A stretch of 20,055 nucleotides of DNA from Shinella zoogloeoides (GTDB taxonomy: Bacteria; Pseudomonadota; Alphaproteobacteria; Rhizobiales; Rhizobiaceae), in assembly GCF_022682305.1 (NCBI RefSeq), contig NZ_CP093534.1, positions 1 to 20,055 of the forward strand, in the 5' to 3' direction. The position numbers and the translations under genes were made by a program. Positions 1 to 5,738 of this stretch are shown here, piece after piece. Under the pieces are notes generated by a model. The model was not told the origin of the DNA. It did not search any database and saw nothing but the letters and a program-made list of their open reading frames with translations. Within the stretch, counting starts at the first letter, position 1; each line of letters starts with the position of its first letter.

Positions 1-499
1 GCTGGAAGGCGACGGGGGCAACCTCCAAGCCGTGAACCTGAACGGCCTCCCGCGCGTCGGCTAGAAGCTGCGTGGCGCGCGGCGGTACGGCGTTTAAAAC
101 GACAAAGGCCGGCTTTTGGGCGAGTTTCACCAGATCAGCCGTGCTTCCGATCGCGCGAAGATCGAGGATTCCGGCTCGGCATGGGATCAACACTAGGTCG
201 GCCGATCGCGTTGCTGCCATTGCGGCCGCTTCCGAGTGCGGCGCGGTGTCGATCACGACCAGCTCGGCCCCGCCATCGGTTGCGGCCTGTAAGCCTTGCG
301 GCAAACGGGTGTGAGGAAGTGCGACAACAACCGGGGCCTCGCCCTGGCGGCTATCGCCCCAGCCGGCGGCACTTGCCTGCGGGTCAAGGTCTATAATGGC
401 GGCGGAAAGCCCGGCCGCTTCGGCGGCCGTGGCAAGGTGTAAGGCGAGGGTGGTTTTTCCGGCCCCGCCCTTCTGGCTGACTATGGCGATAGTTTTCAT
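1..499 (-). CDS. parA: ParA-type partition ATPase, N-terminal part (gene continues at 19931-20055)
   Basis: This is the start of a ParA/MinD-like ATPase that separates plasmid copies by ATP-dependent binding to the nucleoid. The ATG is at 499-497. The deviant Walker A motif KGGAGKTT begins at residue 10, followed by DLDPQ and VIDTAPH, the usual ParA motifs. The reading frame leaves the window after the first base of codon 167. The bases at 20055 and 20054 complete that codon as CAG and the frame runs on to a TGA at 19933-19931, giving 207 residues, the same length as the second ParA in this window. No clear Shine-Dalgarno is visible. A near-copy of the TTGCTGGCAA repeat (501-510) lies directly before the start codon, which fits autoregulation. 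The gene leads an array with parB1 and a toxin-antitoxin pair on the same strand. The family call is secure; the join assumes a circular molecule. Confidence 0.93.
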   Translation of the reverse strand, partial: MKTIAIVSQKGGAGKTTLALHLATAAEAAGLSAAIIDLDPQASAAGWGDSRQGEAPVVVALPHTRLPQGLQAATDGGAELVVIDTAPHSEAAAMAATRSADLVLIPCRAGILDLRAIGSTADLVKLAQKPAFVVLNAVPPRATQLLADAREAVQVHGLEVAPVAFQ

Positions 500-500
500 A

Positions 501-572
501 TTGCTGGCATAGCAGCAAGCCGCATTGGCGGCAAGAAATATTGCTTAAATGCCTAATTGCTGGCAATACAGC
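501..572. repeat. Partition-type repeats upstream of parA1
   Basis: This stretch has one exact TTGCTGGCAA decamer (557-566) and a one-base variant TTGCTGGCAT (501-510) touching the parA1 start. A 22-bp sequence at 551-572 recurs exactly at 19903-19924. On the minus strand TTGCCA, a 17-bp gap and CAATAT form a weak promoter-like pair whose -35 lies in the repeat. The position fits an operator/centromere bound by the ribbon-helix-helix partner, but that is inference. Confidence 0.7.
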
Positions 573-586
573 AAAATTGGACACTA

Positions 587-638
587 CCCTTGCCGCCTTC
601 TCCCTCTCGAAAGCCCATGCGATGCGGGCCGCAGGCGC
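587..638. other. Conserved 52-bp non-coding element, copy A
   Basis: This aligns without gaps to 12369-12420 at 44 of 52 positions. The invariant blocks are CCCTTGCC, TCCCTCTCGAAAGCCCAT and GGCCGCAGGCGC at identical spacing. Some similarity continues to the left, to about 572. It lies between the parA1 upstream repeats and the 3' end of repA, and no plausible gene covers it. Candidates are an origin of transfer remnant, part of a replication origin, or a host-factor site. The sequence alone does not decide. Confidence 0.7.
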
Positions 639-673
639 AAGCGTTGCGTTTTGAAGCTCTGAGGGTGCTGCCC

Positions 674-758
674 GGCCCGCCTATACGCGGGCCGAAACCG
701 CCGCAGGGCCTCGGTAGAGGCCCGAACAGCGGCGACCGCTCTATGTTTTCACATAGAG
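674..758. other. Three consecutive hairpins downstream of repA
   Basis: Three perfect inverted repeats follow one another: GGCCCGC/GCGGGCC (674-680 and 687-693), GGGCCTC/GAGGCCC (706-712 and 717-723) and CTCTATGT/ACATAGAG (739-746 and 751-758). The last overlaps the repA stop codon (TAG, 743-741). None is followed by a run of T on the minus strand, so a simple intrinsic terminator is not clear. The set may end or protect the repA transcript, or be part of the origin. Confidence 0.5.
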
Positions 759-1631
759 AATAGAATTAGAGGGGGATTCAGTCTGCTTATCAGACTCACG
801 TTTAGCCATCATGCTCCGGGCCATTCTCACAAGAGCAGGCCCTAACGGGCTGTCACCCATGTCGAGCTGTGTGCGCTCATCGAGGGGCAGGGCCTTCCTG
901 TAGGCGTTGATTTGCTCGCTCCATGCCTGTTGATCCTGTCCATGATCCGCAGGCGGGGGCGAGGCCTTGCCGAACCGGCCAAGGAACTGCCGCGCCTTCT
1001 CCGGCAGGGACAGGCGGTAGGCGTTGCTGGCCTGCTGCACCTGTGGGCCGCGCCCTTCGCTCCCGGTCGGCTCGTAGCGCCGAATCCAGTCGATGAAGCC
1101 ATGCGCCCGCAGGTTCTTCAGCGCCCGCACGATCGTATCGCGCGACCGGCCCAAGCGGTCCATGATCGTGGTGATTGCCGGCTCAAGCCGGCCGGTGCGG
1201 AAGTCGATGAGATTGACGAACAGCCGCAGCACGTCCAGCGCTACCGATCCGAGCGGGCCGCTGCGCTCGCCCTTCTCGTGCAAGCCGGCCTCGTTGAAGA
1301 TTTCCGCCGCCTTCAAGATCGCCTGCACATCCTTGCGCGTCGTCGCCCGCCATATCTGCCCCTCGGATCGCCCCTTGATATGGCTGCGCCGGCGAACCGG
1401 CGTCGGGCATCGCTGGGCTGGCGGGGGAAGCACCAGGCTAAACGCTGTCTGCCCCCCCGATCCCTGCAACACCGCCCGGCGTTCGTGGGCGAGGGCGGAG
1501 AGCTGCCCGGCGTCCTCGTCGGTGAGCTGGCCCGCGCCGTAGCGGGTCCAGACTTCTTTCATGATTTCTTCAAGTGCGTTTCCACGCGCGCAGCCAATCG
1601 CGGCCGCGATTTGCGTCCTCAACATTGTCAT
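741..1631 (-). CDS. repA: Plasmid replication initiator (RepA-like, helix-turn-helix)
   Basis: A 296-residue protein, the only replication-type gene in the window. It should bind the origin and start plasmid replication. The centre (about residues 91-186) holds the recognisable part: IWRATTRKDVQAILKAAEIF, then LDVLRLFVNLIDFRTGRLEP and a winged-helix-like segment TTIMDRLGRSRDTIVRALKN (about 154-173) followed by LRAHGFIDWIRRY. This matches the RepA-like helix-turn-helix proteins often found beside short ParA genes on alphaproteobacterial plasmids. The C-terminus (about 225-296) is polar and low in structure. Two starts are possible, ATG at 1631 and ATG at 1625. An AGAGGA Shine-Dalgarno lies 4 bp before the first and 10 bp before the second, and it is buried in a hairpin. 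The family call is from memory, not from a search. Confidence 0.82.
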   Translation of the reverse strand: MTMLRTQIAAAIGCARGNALEEIMKEVWTRYGAGQLTDEDAGQLSALAHERRAVLQGSGGQTAFSLVLPPPAQRCPTPVRRRSHIKGRSEGQIWRATTRKDVQAILKAAEIFNEAGLHEKGERSGPLGSVALDVLRLFVNLIDFRTGRLEPAITTIMDRLGRSRDTIVRALKNLRAHGFIDWIRRYEPTGSEGRGPQVQQASNAYRLSLPEKARQFLGRFGKASPPPADHGQDQQAWSEQINAYRKALPLDERTQLDMGDSPLGPALVRMARSMMAKRESDKQTESPSNSILYVKT

Positions 1632-1632
1632 C

Positions 1633-1660
1633 CCGTCCTCTGTTCAAGAGGGCATGACGG
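1633..1660 (-). promoter_or_regulatory. Hairpin covering the repA ribosome binding site
   Basis: On the minus strand the segment just before the repA ATG can fold with CCUCU pairing to AGAGG around the loop UGAAC, extended by CCGU pairing to ACGG. The paired AGAGGA is the repA Shine-Dalgarno, so translation would need this stem opened. A three-codon reading frame (Met-Pro-Ser-stop) lies inside it. The pairing is seen directly; control of repA translation is inferred. Confidence 0.5.
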
Positions 1661-1692
1661 AGCCGAACAACGGACAAAGATTCACCGTTCCC

Positions 1693-1766
1693 GCAAGACT
1701 CACATCTTGCAGGCTTACCAGTAAGCGGCTATGTTGGGAGCTGTTGAGGCCGTGCCCTACATAGCC
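1693..1766. promoter_or_regulatory. Structured region upstream of repA, possible antisense RNA locus
   Basis: Three stem-loops follow one another: GCAAGA/TCTTGC (1693-1698 and 1705-1710), GCTTAC/GTAAGC (1713-1718 and 1721-1726), and a long stem GGCTATGT/ACATAGCC (1727-1734 and 1759-1766) with an inner GGG/CCC pair. They lie upstream of repA on its transcribed side and are followed on the plus strand by a strong terminator (1781-1816). A plus-strand RNA over this stretch would be complementary to a repA leader. No clear plus-strand promoter was found. Confidence 0.45.
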
Positions 1767-1780
1767 GGTTCCGTAATCCG

Positions 1781-1816
1781 AAAACCCCTTGCCGGTGCAA
1801 ACGGCTAGGGGTTTTT
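1781..1816. terminator. Intrinsic terminator, usable on both strands
   Basis: AAAACCCCT pairs with AGGGGTTTT, extended by GCCG/CGGC around a short loop. The plus strand ends in TTTTT and the minus strand in TTTT. On the minus strand it follows the stop of the small ribbon-helix-helix gene by 4 bp, its most obvious use. On the plus strand it would end any transcript antisense to the repA leader. Confidence 0.85.
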
Positions 1817-1820
1817 CATT

Positions 1821-2033
1821 TCATGCCCTCTGTGCGTTCTCGATATAGAACCTCAAAGCTTCTTCGATGATCGGGGCGCGACCATTCACGCCCCGTTGTT
1901 CCTTGATCCGATCGATCTCCGCGATCAGCTCGACAGGAAGCGGCGTCGCAACTGTCGAAACGCCAGCCGCACGCCGCCGCTCTCGAAGGGCGGTAACTCG
2001 TTTCGTGCTGATTGCCGATTTCGTACGACTCAT
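1821..2033 (-). CDS. Small ribbon-helix-helix DNA-binding protein
   Basis: A 70-residue basic protein with the layout of a CopG/Arc-type ribbon-helix-helix factor: a basic N-terminus (KRVTALRERRRAAG), a strand at STVATPLP (about 26-33), helix one PVELIAEIDRIKEQRG (about 33-48), and a second helix in APIIEEALRFYIENA (about 53-67). Such proteins bind DNA as dimers and repress. It lies upstream of repA on the same strand, separated from it by a terminator, so it may control copy number or itself. No Shine-Dalgarno precedes the ATG at 2033; a TATAGC box about 15 bp upstream suggests a near-leaderless transcript. It could also be an antitoxin without a toxin. Confidence 0.72.
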   Translation of the reverse strand: MSRTKSAISTKRVTALRERRRAAGVSTVATPLPVELIAEIDRIKEQRGVNGRAPIIEEALRFYIENAQRA

Positions 2034-2035
2034 GT

Positions 2036-2047
2036 GTTACATGCAAC
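2036..2047. promoter_or_regulatory. Quasi-palindrome before the small ribbon-helix-helix gene
   Basis: GTTACATGCAAC is symmetric except for a mirrored A/G position. It ends 2 bp before the ATG at 2033 and sits where RNA polymerase would start. Ribbon-helix-helix proteins often bind such sites in their own promoters, so autorepression is likely, but it is not shown. Confidence 0.4.
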
Positions 2048-2147
2048 GCTATAAGCATCGATTCTGCAACCCCTTATCTCTAAGGTGCGGGAATCTCTTG
2101 CAAATCGGACACTCTGGCGGGCAATCGGCGGGGTCGAAAAGCCGAAT

Positions 2148-2705
2148 TTATGCCGACTCACCAAGCGCCCGATAGAGGGTCGCACGATGTACGCCGAGAA
2201 GCCGGGCGACTTCCGCCACTGGCTTCTTGTCGTCGTGGATGAGCTGGCGGGCGTGCGCGATCTGCTCGGCCGACAGGGCAGGGGTGGGGCCGAACCTCAC
2301 GCCCCGCGCCTTGGCCGCGATCCGGCCGGCGCTCGTGCGCTCCACGATCAAGCTGCGCTCGAAATCCGCGATGCCGGCGAACACGGTCAACACCATGCGG
2401 CCGGCCGGCGTCGTCGTGTCGGCCCAAGGCTCTGCCAGCGAGCGCAGGCCCGCGCCGGCCTCCTTGATCCGCTCCGCGATCGCCAGTAGGTCGGCCGTCG
2501 ATCGGGCGAGGCGATCTAGCCGGGTGATCGTCACCACGTCGCCGGCGCGCAAGTGGTCGAGCATCCGCACCAGCTCCGGGCGGTCCCGCTTCGCCCCGGA
2601 TGCCTTTTCCTCGAAAATGCGGACGCAGCCGGCCGCGCCAAGGGCGGCCCGCTGCTGGTCGAGGTCCTGCCCGCGTGTCGAGACGCGGGCATAGCCGATG
2701 AACAC
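2148..2705 (-). CDS. Serine resolvase of the plasmid backbone
   Basis: A 185-residue site-specific recombinase of the resolvase/invertase group. FIGYARVSTRGQDLDQQ carries the nucleophile Ser9. ITRLDRLARSTADL has the conserved arginines, and the end GVRFGPTPALSAEQIAHARQ leads into a helix-turn-helix (PVAEVARLLGVHRATLYRAL, about 161-180). It lies outside the Tn1 ends, so it belongs to the backbone and probably resolves plasmid multimers. The start is a GTG at 2705 with no visible Shine-Dalgarno. Only 23 bp separate it from the Tn1 end, so its own promoter and recombination site have probably been cut off. It is clearly different in sequence from tnpR of Tn1. Confidence 0.88.
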   Translation of the reverse strand: MFIGYARVSTRGQDLDQQRAALGAAGCVRIFEEKASGAKRDRPELVRMLDHLRAGDVVTITRLDRLARSTADLLAIAERIKEAGAGLRSLAEPWADTTTPAGRMVLTVFAGIADFERSLIVERTSAGRIAAKARGVRFGPTPALSAEQIAHARQLIHDDKKPVAEVARLLGVHRATLYRALGESA

Positions 2706-2728
2706 GCGGCCGGCGTCGGAATCTGGTT

Positions 2729-2766
2729 GGGGTCGTCTCAGAAAACGGAAAATAAAGCACGCTAAG
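2729..2766 (+). repeat. Tn1 left terminal inverted repeat
   Basis: This is a 38-bp terminal repeat identical to the reverse complement of 9146-9183. The tnpR stop codon (TAG, 2764-2762) lies inside it. Confidence 0.95.
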
Positions 2767-3319
2767 CGTGCGTGGAGGCTGGCACCCAGCGGTACAGCGT
2801 CGGAATGGACACGCCGAGGTTCTTGGCCACGTCCTTGGGCGGCACCCCGCTGGCCAGCAGCTTCTTGGCCGACTCGATCTTGCTGTCGGTCATCTTCGGC
2901 TTGCGGCCGCCTTTGCGGCCGAGCTGCTTGGCGACTTCCAGCCCGGCGCGGGTGCGCTCGACGGTCAGCTCGCGCTCCATTTCGGCAAGGCTCGCCATGA
3001 CGTGGAAGAAGAACCGCCCGGATGGTGTGCCGGTGTCGATGGAGTCGGTGAGGCTCCTGAACTGGACACCGTGCTTGTGCAGATCGCCGACCAGATCGAC
3101 CAGTTGCTTGACCGACCGGCCCAGCCGGTCGAGCTTCCAGACGACCAAAGTATCGCCTTCGCGCAGCATTTCGAGCGTCTTGGCCAAGCCAGGCCGGTCT
3201 GCCCGCGTGCCACTCACCTTGTCCTCGAAGACCTTTTTACATCCGGCCTTGCTCAAGGCTTCGCGTTGCAGCTCCAGGTTCTGATCCTGCGTCGAGACGC
3301 GCGCATAGCCAATCAACAT
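2762..3319 (-). CDS. tnpR: Tn1 resolvase TnpR
   Basis: A 185-residue serine resolvase that separates the cointegrates made during Tn3-type replicative transposition. LIGYARVSTQDQNLELQ carries Ser9. VVWKLDRLGRSVKQLVDLV and ERELTVERTRAGLEVAK are conserved blocks, and a helix-turn-helix PPKDVAKNLGVSIPTLYRWV (about 160-179) closes the protein. Its stop is inside the left inverted repeat. The start ATG (3319-3317) overlaps the end of the preceding gene by 7 bp, so it is the last gene of a four-gene, translationally linked array. The matching res site is not next to tnpA as usual and was not located. Confidence 0.93.
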   Translation of the reverse strand: MLIGYARVSTQDQNLELQREALSKAGCKKVFEDKVSGTRADRPGLAKTLEMLREGDTLVVWKLDRLGRSVKQLVDLVGDLHKHGVQFRSLTDSIDTGTPSGRFFFHVMASLAEMERELTVERTRAGLEVAKQLGRKGGRKPKMTDSKIESAKKLLASGVPPKDVAKNLGVSIPTLYRWVPASTHA

Positions 3320-3684
3320 GGCTTGTCTCGCGCCCGGTCGATGCGTTCCTGCATCGCCTGCATCACTTCTTCGTGGGTGTACGATCTGGCGTTGGCGTCG
3401 GTGGCTTGCCGCAGGGCTTCCTCAACCTCGCGCGTCATCCGCTCGTAATCCTCCGGCCACAGCGCTTGCTCCATGCGCAGCGACGCCTGACCCAGCAGGT
3501 GCAGCAGGCTGAACAGCCGCATGTCGTTGGTGGCGACGATGCGCTCCCGAATCTGCTCCTGAATAGCTTCGCTAGCCCGATGCGCTTGTGGTGTGGCAGT
3601 CCCCTCGTAGTCAGCGGGGAATTCCGCTTCCTCGGCAATCCTTGCCCAGGCGCTGGCCAGCGCCTCGATGGTTGACGTGCTCAT
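3313..3684 (-). CDS. Unknown 123-residue protein upstream of tnpR
   Basis: I do not recognise this family. The ATG at 3684-3682 is chosen because it overlaps the preceding gene's stop by 4 bp (ATGA); an open frame extends further upstream but only through the neighbour. The protein is acidic, mostly helical and soluble. The N-terminal third is STIEALASAWARIAEEAEF, the middle reads MRLFSLLHLLGQASLRMEQA, and the charged end has REVEEALRQATDANARSYTH and EEVMQAMQERIDRARD. The last part is reminiscent of small antitoxin tails, but no DNA-binding fold is evident. It overlaps tnpR by 7 bp, so it is made together with the resolvase. A regulatory or addiction role is only a guess. Confidence 0.7.
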   Translation of the reverse strand: MSTSTIEALASAWARIAEEAEFPADYEGTATPQAHRASEAIQEQIRERIVATNDMRLFSLLHLLGQASLRMEQALWPEDYERMTREVEEALRQATDANARSYTHEEVMQAMQERIDRARDKPC

Positions 3685-4181
3685 TTCCGCCGCTCCTGTG
3701 CTCTTTGGCGAATCAACCGGCCAAGGGGCCTCGACGCGAAAACCAGCAGCATCACGCCTATCGGATACCAGGTCGAGAAGACCACCAAGGCATCGAAGGC
3801 TGGCCGTCCGGTGTTGGTAGGCAGTACGGCGGTCACAGCCATCAACCCGCCGACCGTCCAGATGATGCGCCACACGTAGGGCATCACGCGGGGCACGTAG
3901 CCGTCATCGAAAGCGGTCTGGTAGTAGCGGCGCAGGCCGCGCTCGGCAAGCGCCTGGCGCTGCCGCTCCGACAGCGCATCCGTCCGGCCATACCAGCGCC
4001 GGAATGGTGGACAGCGCAGCAGCAAAGGGGTGAAGAGGATCATCACCGCCACGATCGCGACACCCCACGCCATGACGGCGCCGGCATCGGGCCGCTTGGC
4101 GTTCTCGATCACGGGCGCGAAGACGCCCGGAGCACCGATCATCCAGAACAGCGCAATGTGCTGATGGAAGGAGAGCTTCAT
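3681..4181 (-). CDS. Unknown membrane protein in the Tn1 tnpR array
   Basis: A 166-residue protein that I do not recognise. Four hydrophobic segments are visible, at about 8-24, 33-55, 104-124 and 133-152, so it is probably an inner-membrane protein. A charged loop lies between the second and third segments (GRTDALSERQRQALAERGLR) and the tail is very basic (RPLGRLIRQRAQERRK). The ATG at 4181-4179 is preferred because it overlaps the upstream stop as ATGA; a start at 4193 is also possible. The stop overlaps the next gene by 4 bp. With its neighbours it forms a tightly packed passenger array, which argues for a joint function, but nothing indicates what it is. Confidence 0.72.
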   Translation of the reverse strand: MKLSFHQHIALFWMIGAPGVFAPVIENAKRPDAGAVMAWGVAIVAVMILFTPLLLRCPPFRRWYGRTDALSERQRQALAERGLRRYYQTAFDDGYVPRVMPYVWRIIWTVGGLMAVTAVLPTNTGRPAFDALVVFSTWYPIGVMLLVFASRPLGRLIRQRAQERRK

Positions 4182-4504
4182 TTGCTCATCCACTTGCGCA
4201 GCAGGCGCTTTTTCAGGGAGGCGCGTTCTTGCGGGTTGCGTCCCTTGTGATTGGCGATGCGATCCGCCGTGGCGGCCTGGCGCTTGACGGGCCAGTAGGA
4301 GCGGCCATCCTTGCCCATCGACCAGACGCTGCTGGCCTGGTTTTCCAGCAGGGGCAGATGGGCGCTCAGGGCTTCGGGCGACGCGCTGGTCAGCGCCGTG
4401 CGCTCACGGGTGCGCCAGCGCTGATGCCAGAGCTTCTTGTCCTCGCGCTCGCTGCCGCAGGTCGTGTGCCCGACGATGGGTGTTTTGCGGCGGCTGCGGC
4501 TCAT
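4178..4504 (-). CDS. Unknown basic 108-residue protein, first gene of the tnpR array
   Basis: A strongly basic protein of no recognised family. It begins MSRSRRKTPIVGHTTCGSER and ends in RKRL-like basic stretches (NPQERASLKKRLLRKWMSK). The arginine/lysine-rich ends suggest nucleic-acid or ribosome contact, and there is no membrane segment. GGAG lies 11 bp before the ATG at 4504. It overlaps the membrane-protein gene by 4 bp. The array order is this gene, the membrane protein, the 123-residue protein, then tnpR. Similar conserved hypothetical proteins occur in proteobacteria as I recall, without assigned function. Confidence 0.7.
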   Translation of the reverse strand: MSRSRRKTPIVGHTTCGSEREDKKLWHQRWRTRERTALTSASPEALSAHLPLLENQASSVWSMGKDGRSYWPVKRQAATADRIANHKGRNPQERASLKKRLLRKWMSK

Positions 4505-4758
4505 AACGTAGTGGTCTCCAAGAACATTCAGGACTGATCCCAGGCGTCGATGGTCAAGACCTGATCGGCAGGACAGGCGGCTACGCGGTCGGGAACTGGA
4601 TGGTGTTCAGTCTCATGCCGACCCCATTCGATTGATCGCGTCGCTTGCGGCACGCTGCGACGCAAGGAGGTTTGCGACCTGGTTTAGCAGCCGTGTCCGC
4701 TGCATGTCTGTTACCTATCTCCCCGACCGCTCATTGGACCAACTCCAGAGATTGGGCT
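4505..4758. other. Gap in Tn1 between the cupin gene and the tnpR array
   Basis: No convincing gene is present. It must hold the promoter for the four-gene array and could hold the Tn1 res site, but no clear set of three resolvase subsites was seen. The stretch around 4704-4735 (GTCTGTTACCTATCTCCCC) resembles the end of an insertion sequence, perhaps IS21-like, so this may be a junction left by an older insertion. Confidence 0.4.
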
Positions 4759-5115
4759 CTATCGCTCAGCCAATACGAAACCGGCATTGGCTGATGCCAC
4801 AACCGAGACGAACACAAATGGCTCGGTACCTGTATTTCGCGCCCCGTGCACTTGGCCCGGTCTTGCCACGGCTATCTCACCTTCCCTGAGGGCACGAACA
4901 ATCCCATTGCCCTGAAAGTAATCAGCCATTCCCGACAAAACAGTCCACGTGTCTTGGCCGTGAGGATGAATGTGAGCCGCAATTTCCTGCCCGGGATGGA
5001 CATGCCAAACCACGATAATTGAGTCTCGGGTTTCAAGCACAACGGAACGAATAGGCTCGCCTTCGGACGGCTGAACATACTCGGCTACAGAAAATATTCT
5101 CGATTCAACAGTCAT
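4759..5115 (-). CDS. Small cupin-domain protein
   Basis: A 118-residue single-domain cupin. Motif one is GQEIAAHIHPHGQDTWTVLSG, with His48 and His50 as likely metal ligands; the usual Glu is not in place (Asp55 may stand in). Motif two is GEIAVARPGQVHGARNTG, with the PxxxH pattern and His90 completing the site. Such proteins bind a metal or small molecule and may be enzymes, sensors or storage proteins; the substrate cannot be read. The ATG at 5115 is preferred over 5133 because GAGGGA lies 6 bp before it. The gene is less GC-rich than its neighbours, which suggests separate acquisition. It is followed by the gap at 4505-4758 and is not overlapped by other genes. Confidence 0.82.
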   Translation of the reverse strand: MTVESRIFSVAEYVQPSEGEPIRSVVLETRDSIIVVWHVHPGQEIAAHIHPHGQDTWTVLSGMADYFQGNGIVRALREGEIAVARPGQVHGARNTGTEPFVFVSVVASANAGFVLAER

Positions 5116-5162
5116 CGGAGATCCCTCTTTCACAGTGCCCCCAGACAGGCTGGATATGAATT

Positions 5163-5336
5163 CTAACTCGAATTTGAACGGGAGGCTGGTCGTGCGGTCG
5201 TGCAGTTGCCGATGAGCGTGTCGGCTGCTGCCTCCTTGCCCACCAGCGAACTCACGTCCGTTGCGGCCATCCAGAAGGTCTTGCCCGAGCGCGGCTCATA
5301 GGTCGCGGGATCGAACACGCCAGAGGGGCCGAACAT
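5163..5336 (-). pseudogene. Possible remnant of a third gene after hepT
   Basis: A 57-codon open frame from ATG 5336 reads MFGPSGVFDPATYEPRSGKT followed by FWMAATDVSSLVGKEAAADT and a poor tail. It looks protein-like, unlike the other frames. A separate ATG overlaps the hepT stop (ATGA near 5355) but runs out after 19 codons in another frame. The two could be one gene broken by a frameshift and cut at its 3' end. No family is recognised. Confidence 0.3.
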
Positions 5337-5351
5337 CGGCGGCTTGATTGG

Positions 5352-5738
5352 TCATGGCTCCATGCCTTTGTCGTTACGGTCTTCATCGTCGGCATCCTGA
5401 CGCACGGCGGGCAATTGCTGGAGCAACGCCGGCAGCCATTCCTGTACCGTCTCCCACACCACATCGAGGTTGATGTCGAAATAGCCGTGAGCCATGCGAT
5501 TACGCATATTGCGCATGCTGCGCCACGGCACGTCGGCATGCGCCTGGGTGAACTCGACGTAGCCATCCATCACCTTTGTGGCCGCCTCGCCGATGACGAT
5601 CAGGCTCATGATGACGGCCTGCTGGGTGCGCTTGTCGGCCAAGAAGTCGTCCTTGGCCATCCCTTCCACGAAGCTGCGCGCATCGGTTGCGGCCTGCTGA
5701 ATGTGGTCGAGGTAATCGGGCAGGCGGTTCTCGCTCAT
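5352..5738 (-). CDS. hepT: HepT-like HEPN toxin (RNase)
   Basis: A 128-residue HEPN-domain toxin, expected to cut RNA when not held back by its partner. The catalytic RX4HXY motif is intact as RNRMAHGY (Arg79, His84, Tyr86). The N-terminus has the typical YLDHIQQAATDARSFVEG helix and the centre has VIMSLIVIGEAATKV. In this family the MNT antitoxin adds AMP to the motif tyrosine (established for HepT/MntA of Shewanella). The start overlaps the mntA stop by 4 bp, so the antitoxin is made first. The pair is on the minus strand, divergent from tnpA of Tn1, and probably stabilises the transposon or its carrier. Confidence 0.92.
   Translation of the reverse strand: MSENRLPDYLDHIQQAATDARSFVEGMAKDDFLADKRTQQAVIMSLIVIGEAATKVMDGYVEFTQAHADVPWRSMRNMRNRMAHGYFDINLDVVWETVQEWLPALLQQLPAVRQDADDEDRNDKGMEP

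Noticed and set aside
912..1724. 270-codon open frame antisense to repA
   Set aside because: It is rich in Arg, Ala, Pro and Leu with no motif, and the opposite strand encodes a coherent RepA-like protein.
1816..2058. 80-codon frame overlapping the small ribbon-helix-helix gene
   Set aside because: Another frame of the same stretch. The 70-codon frame has a clear strand-helix-helix pattern and this one does not.
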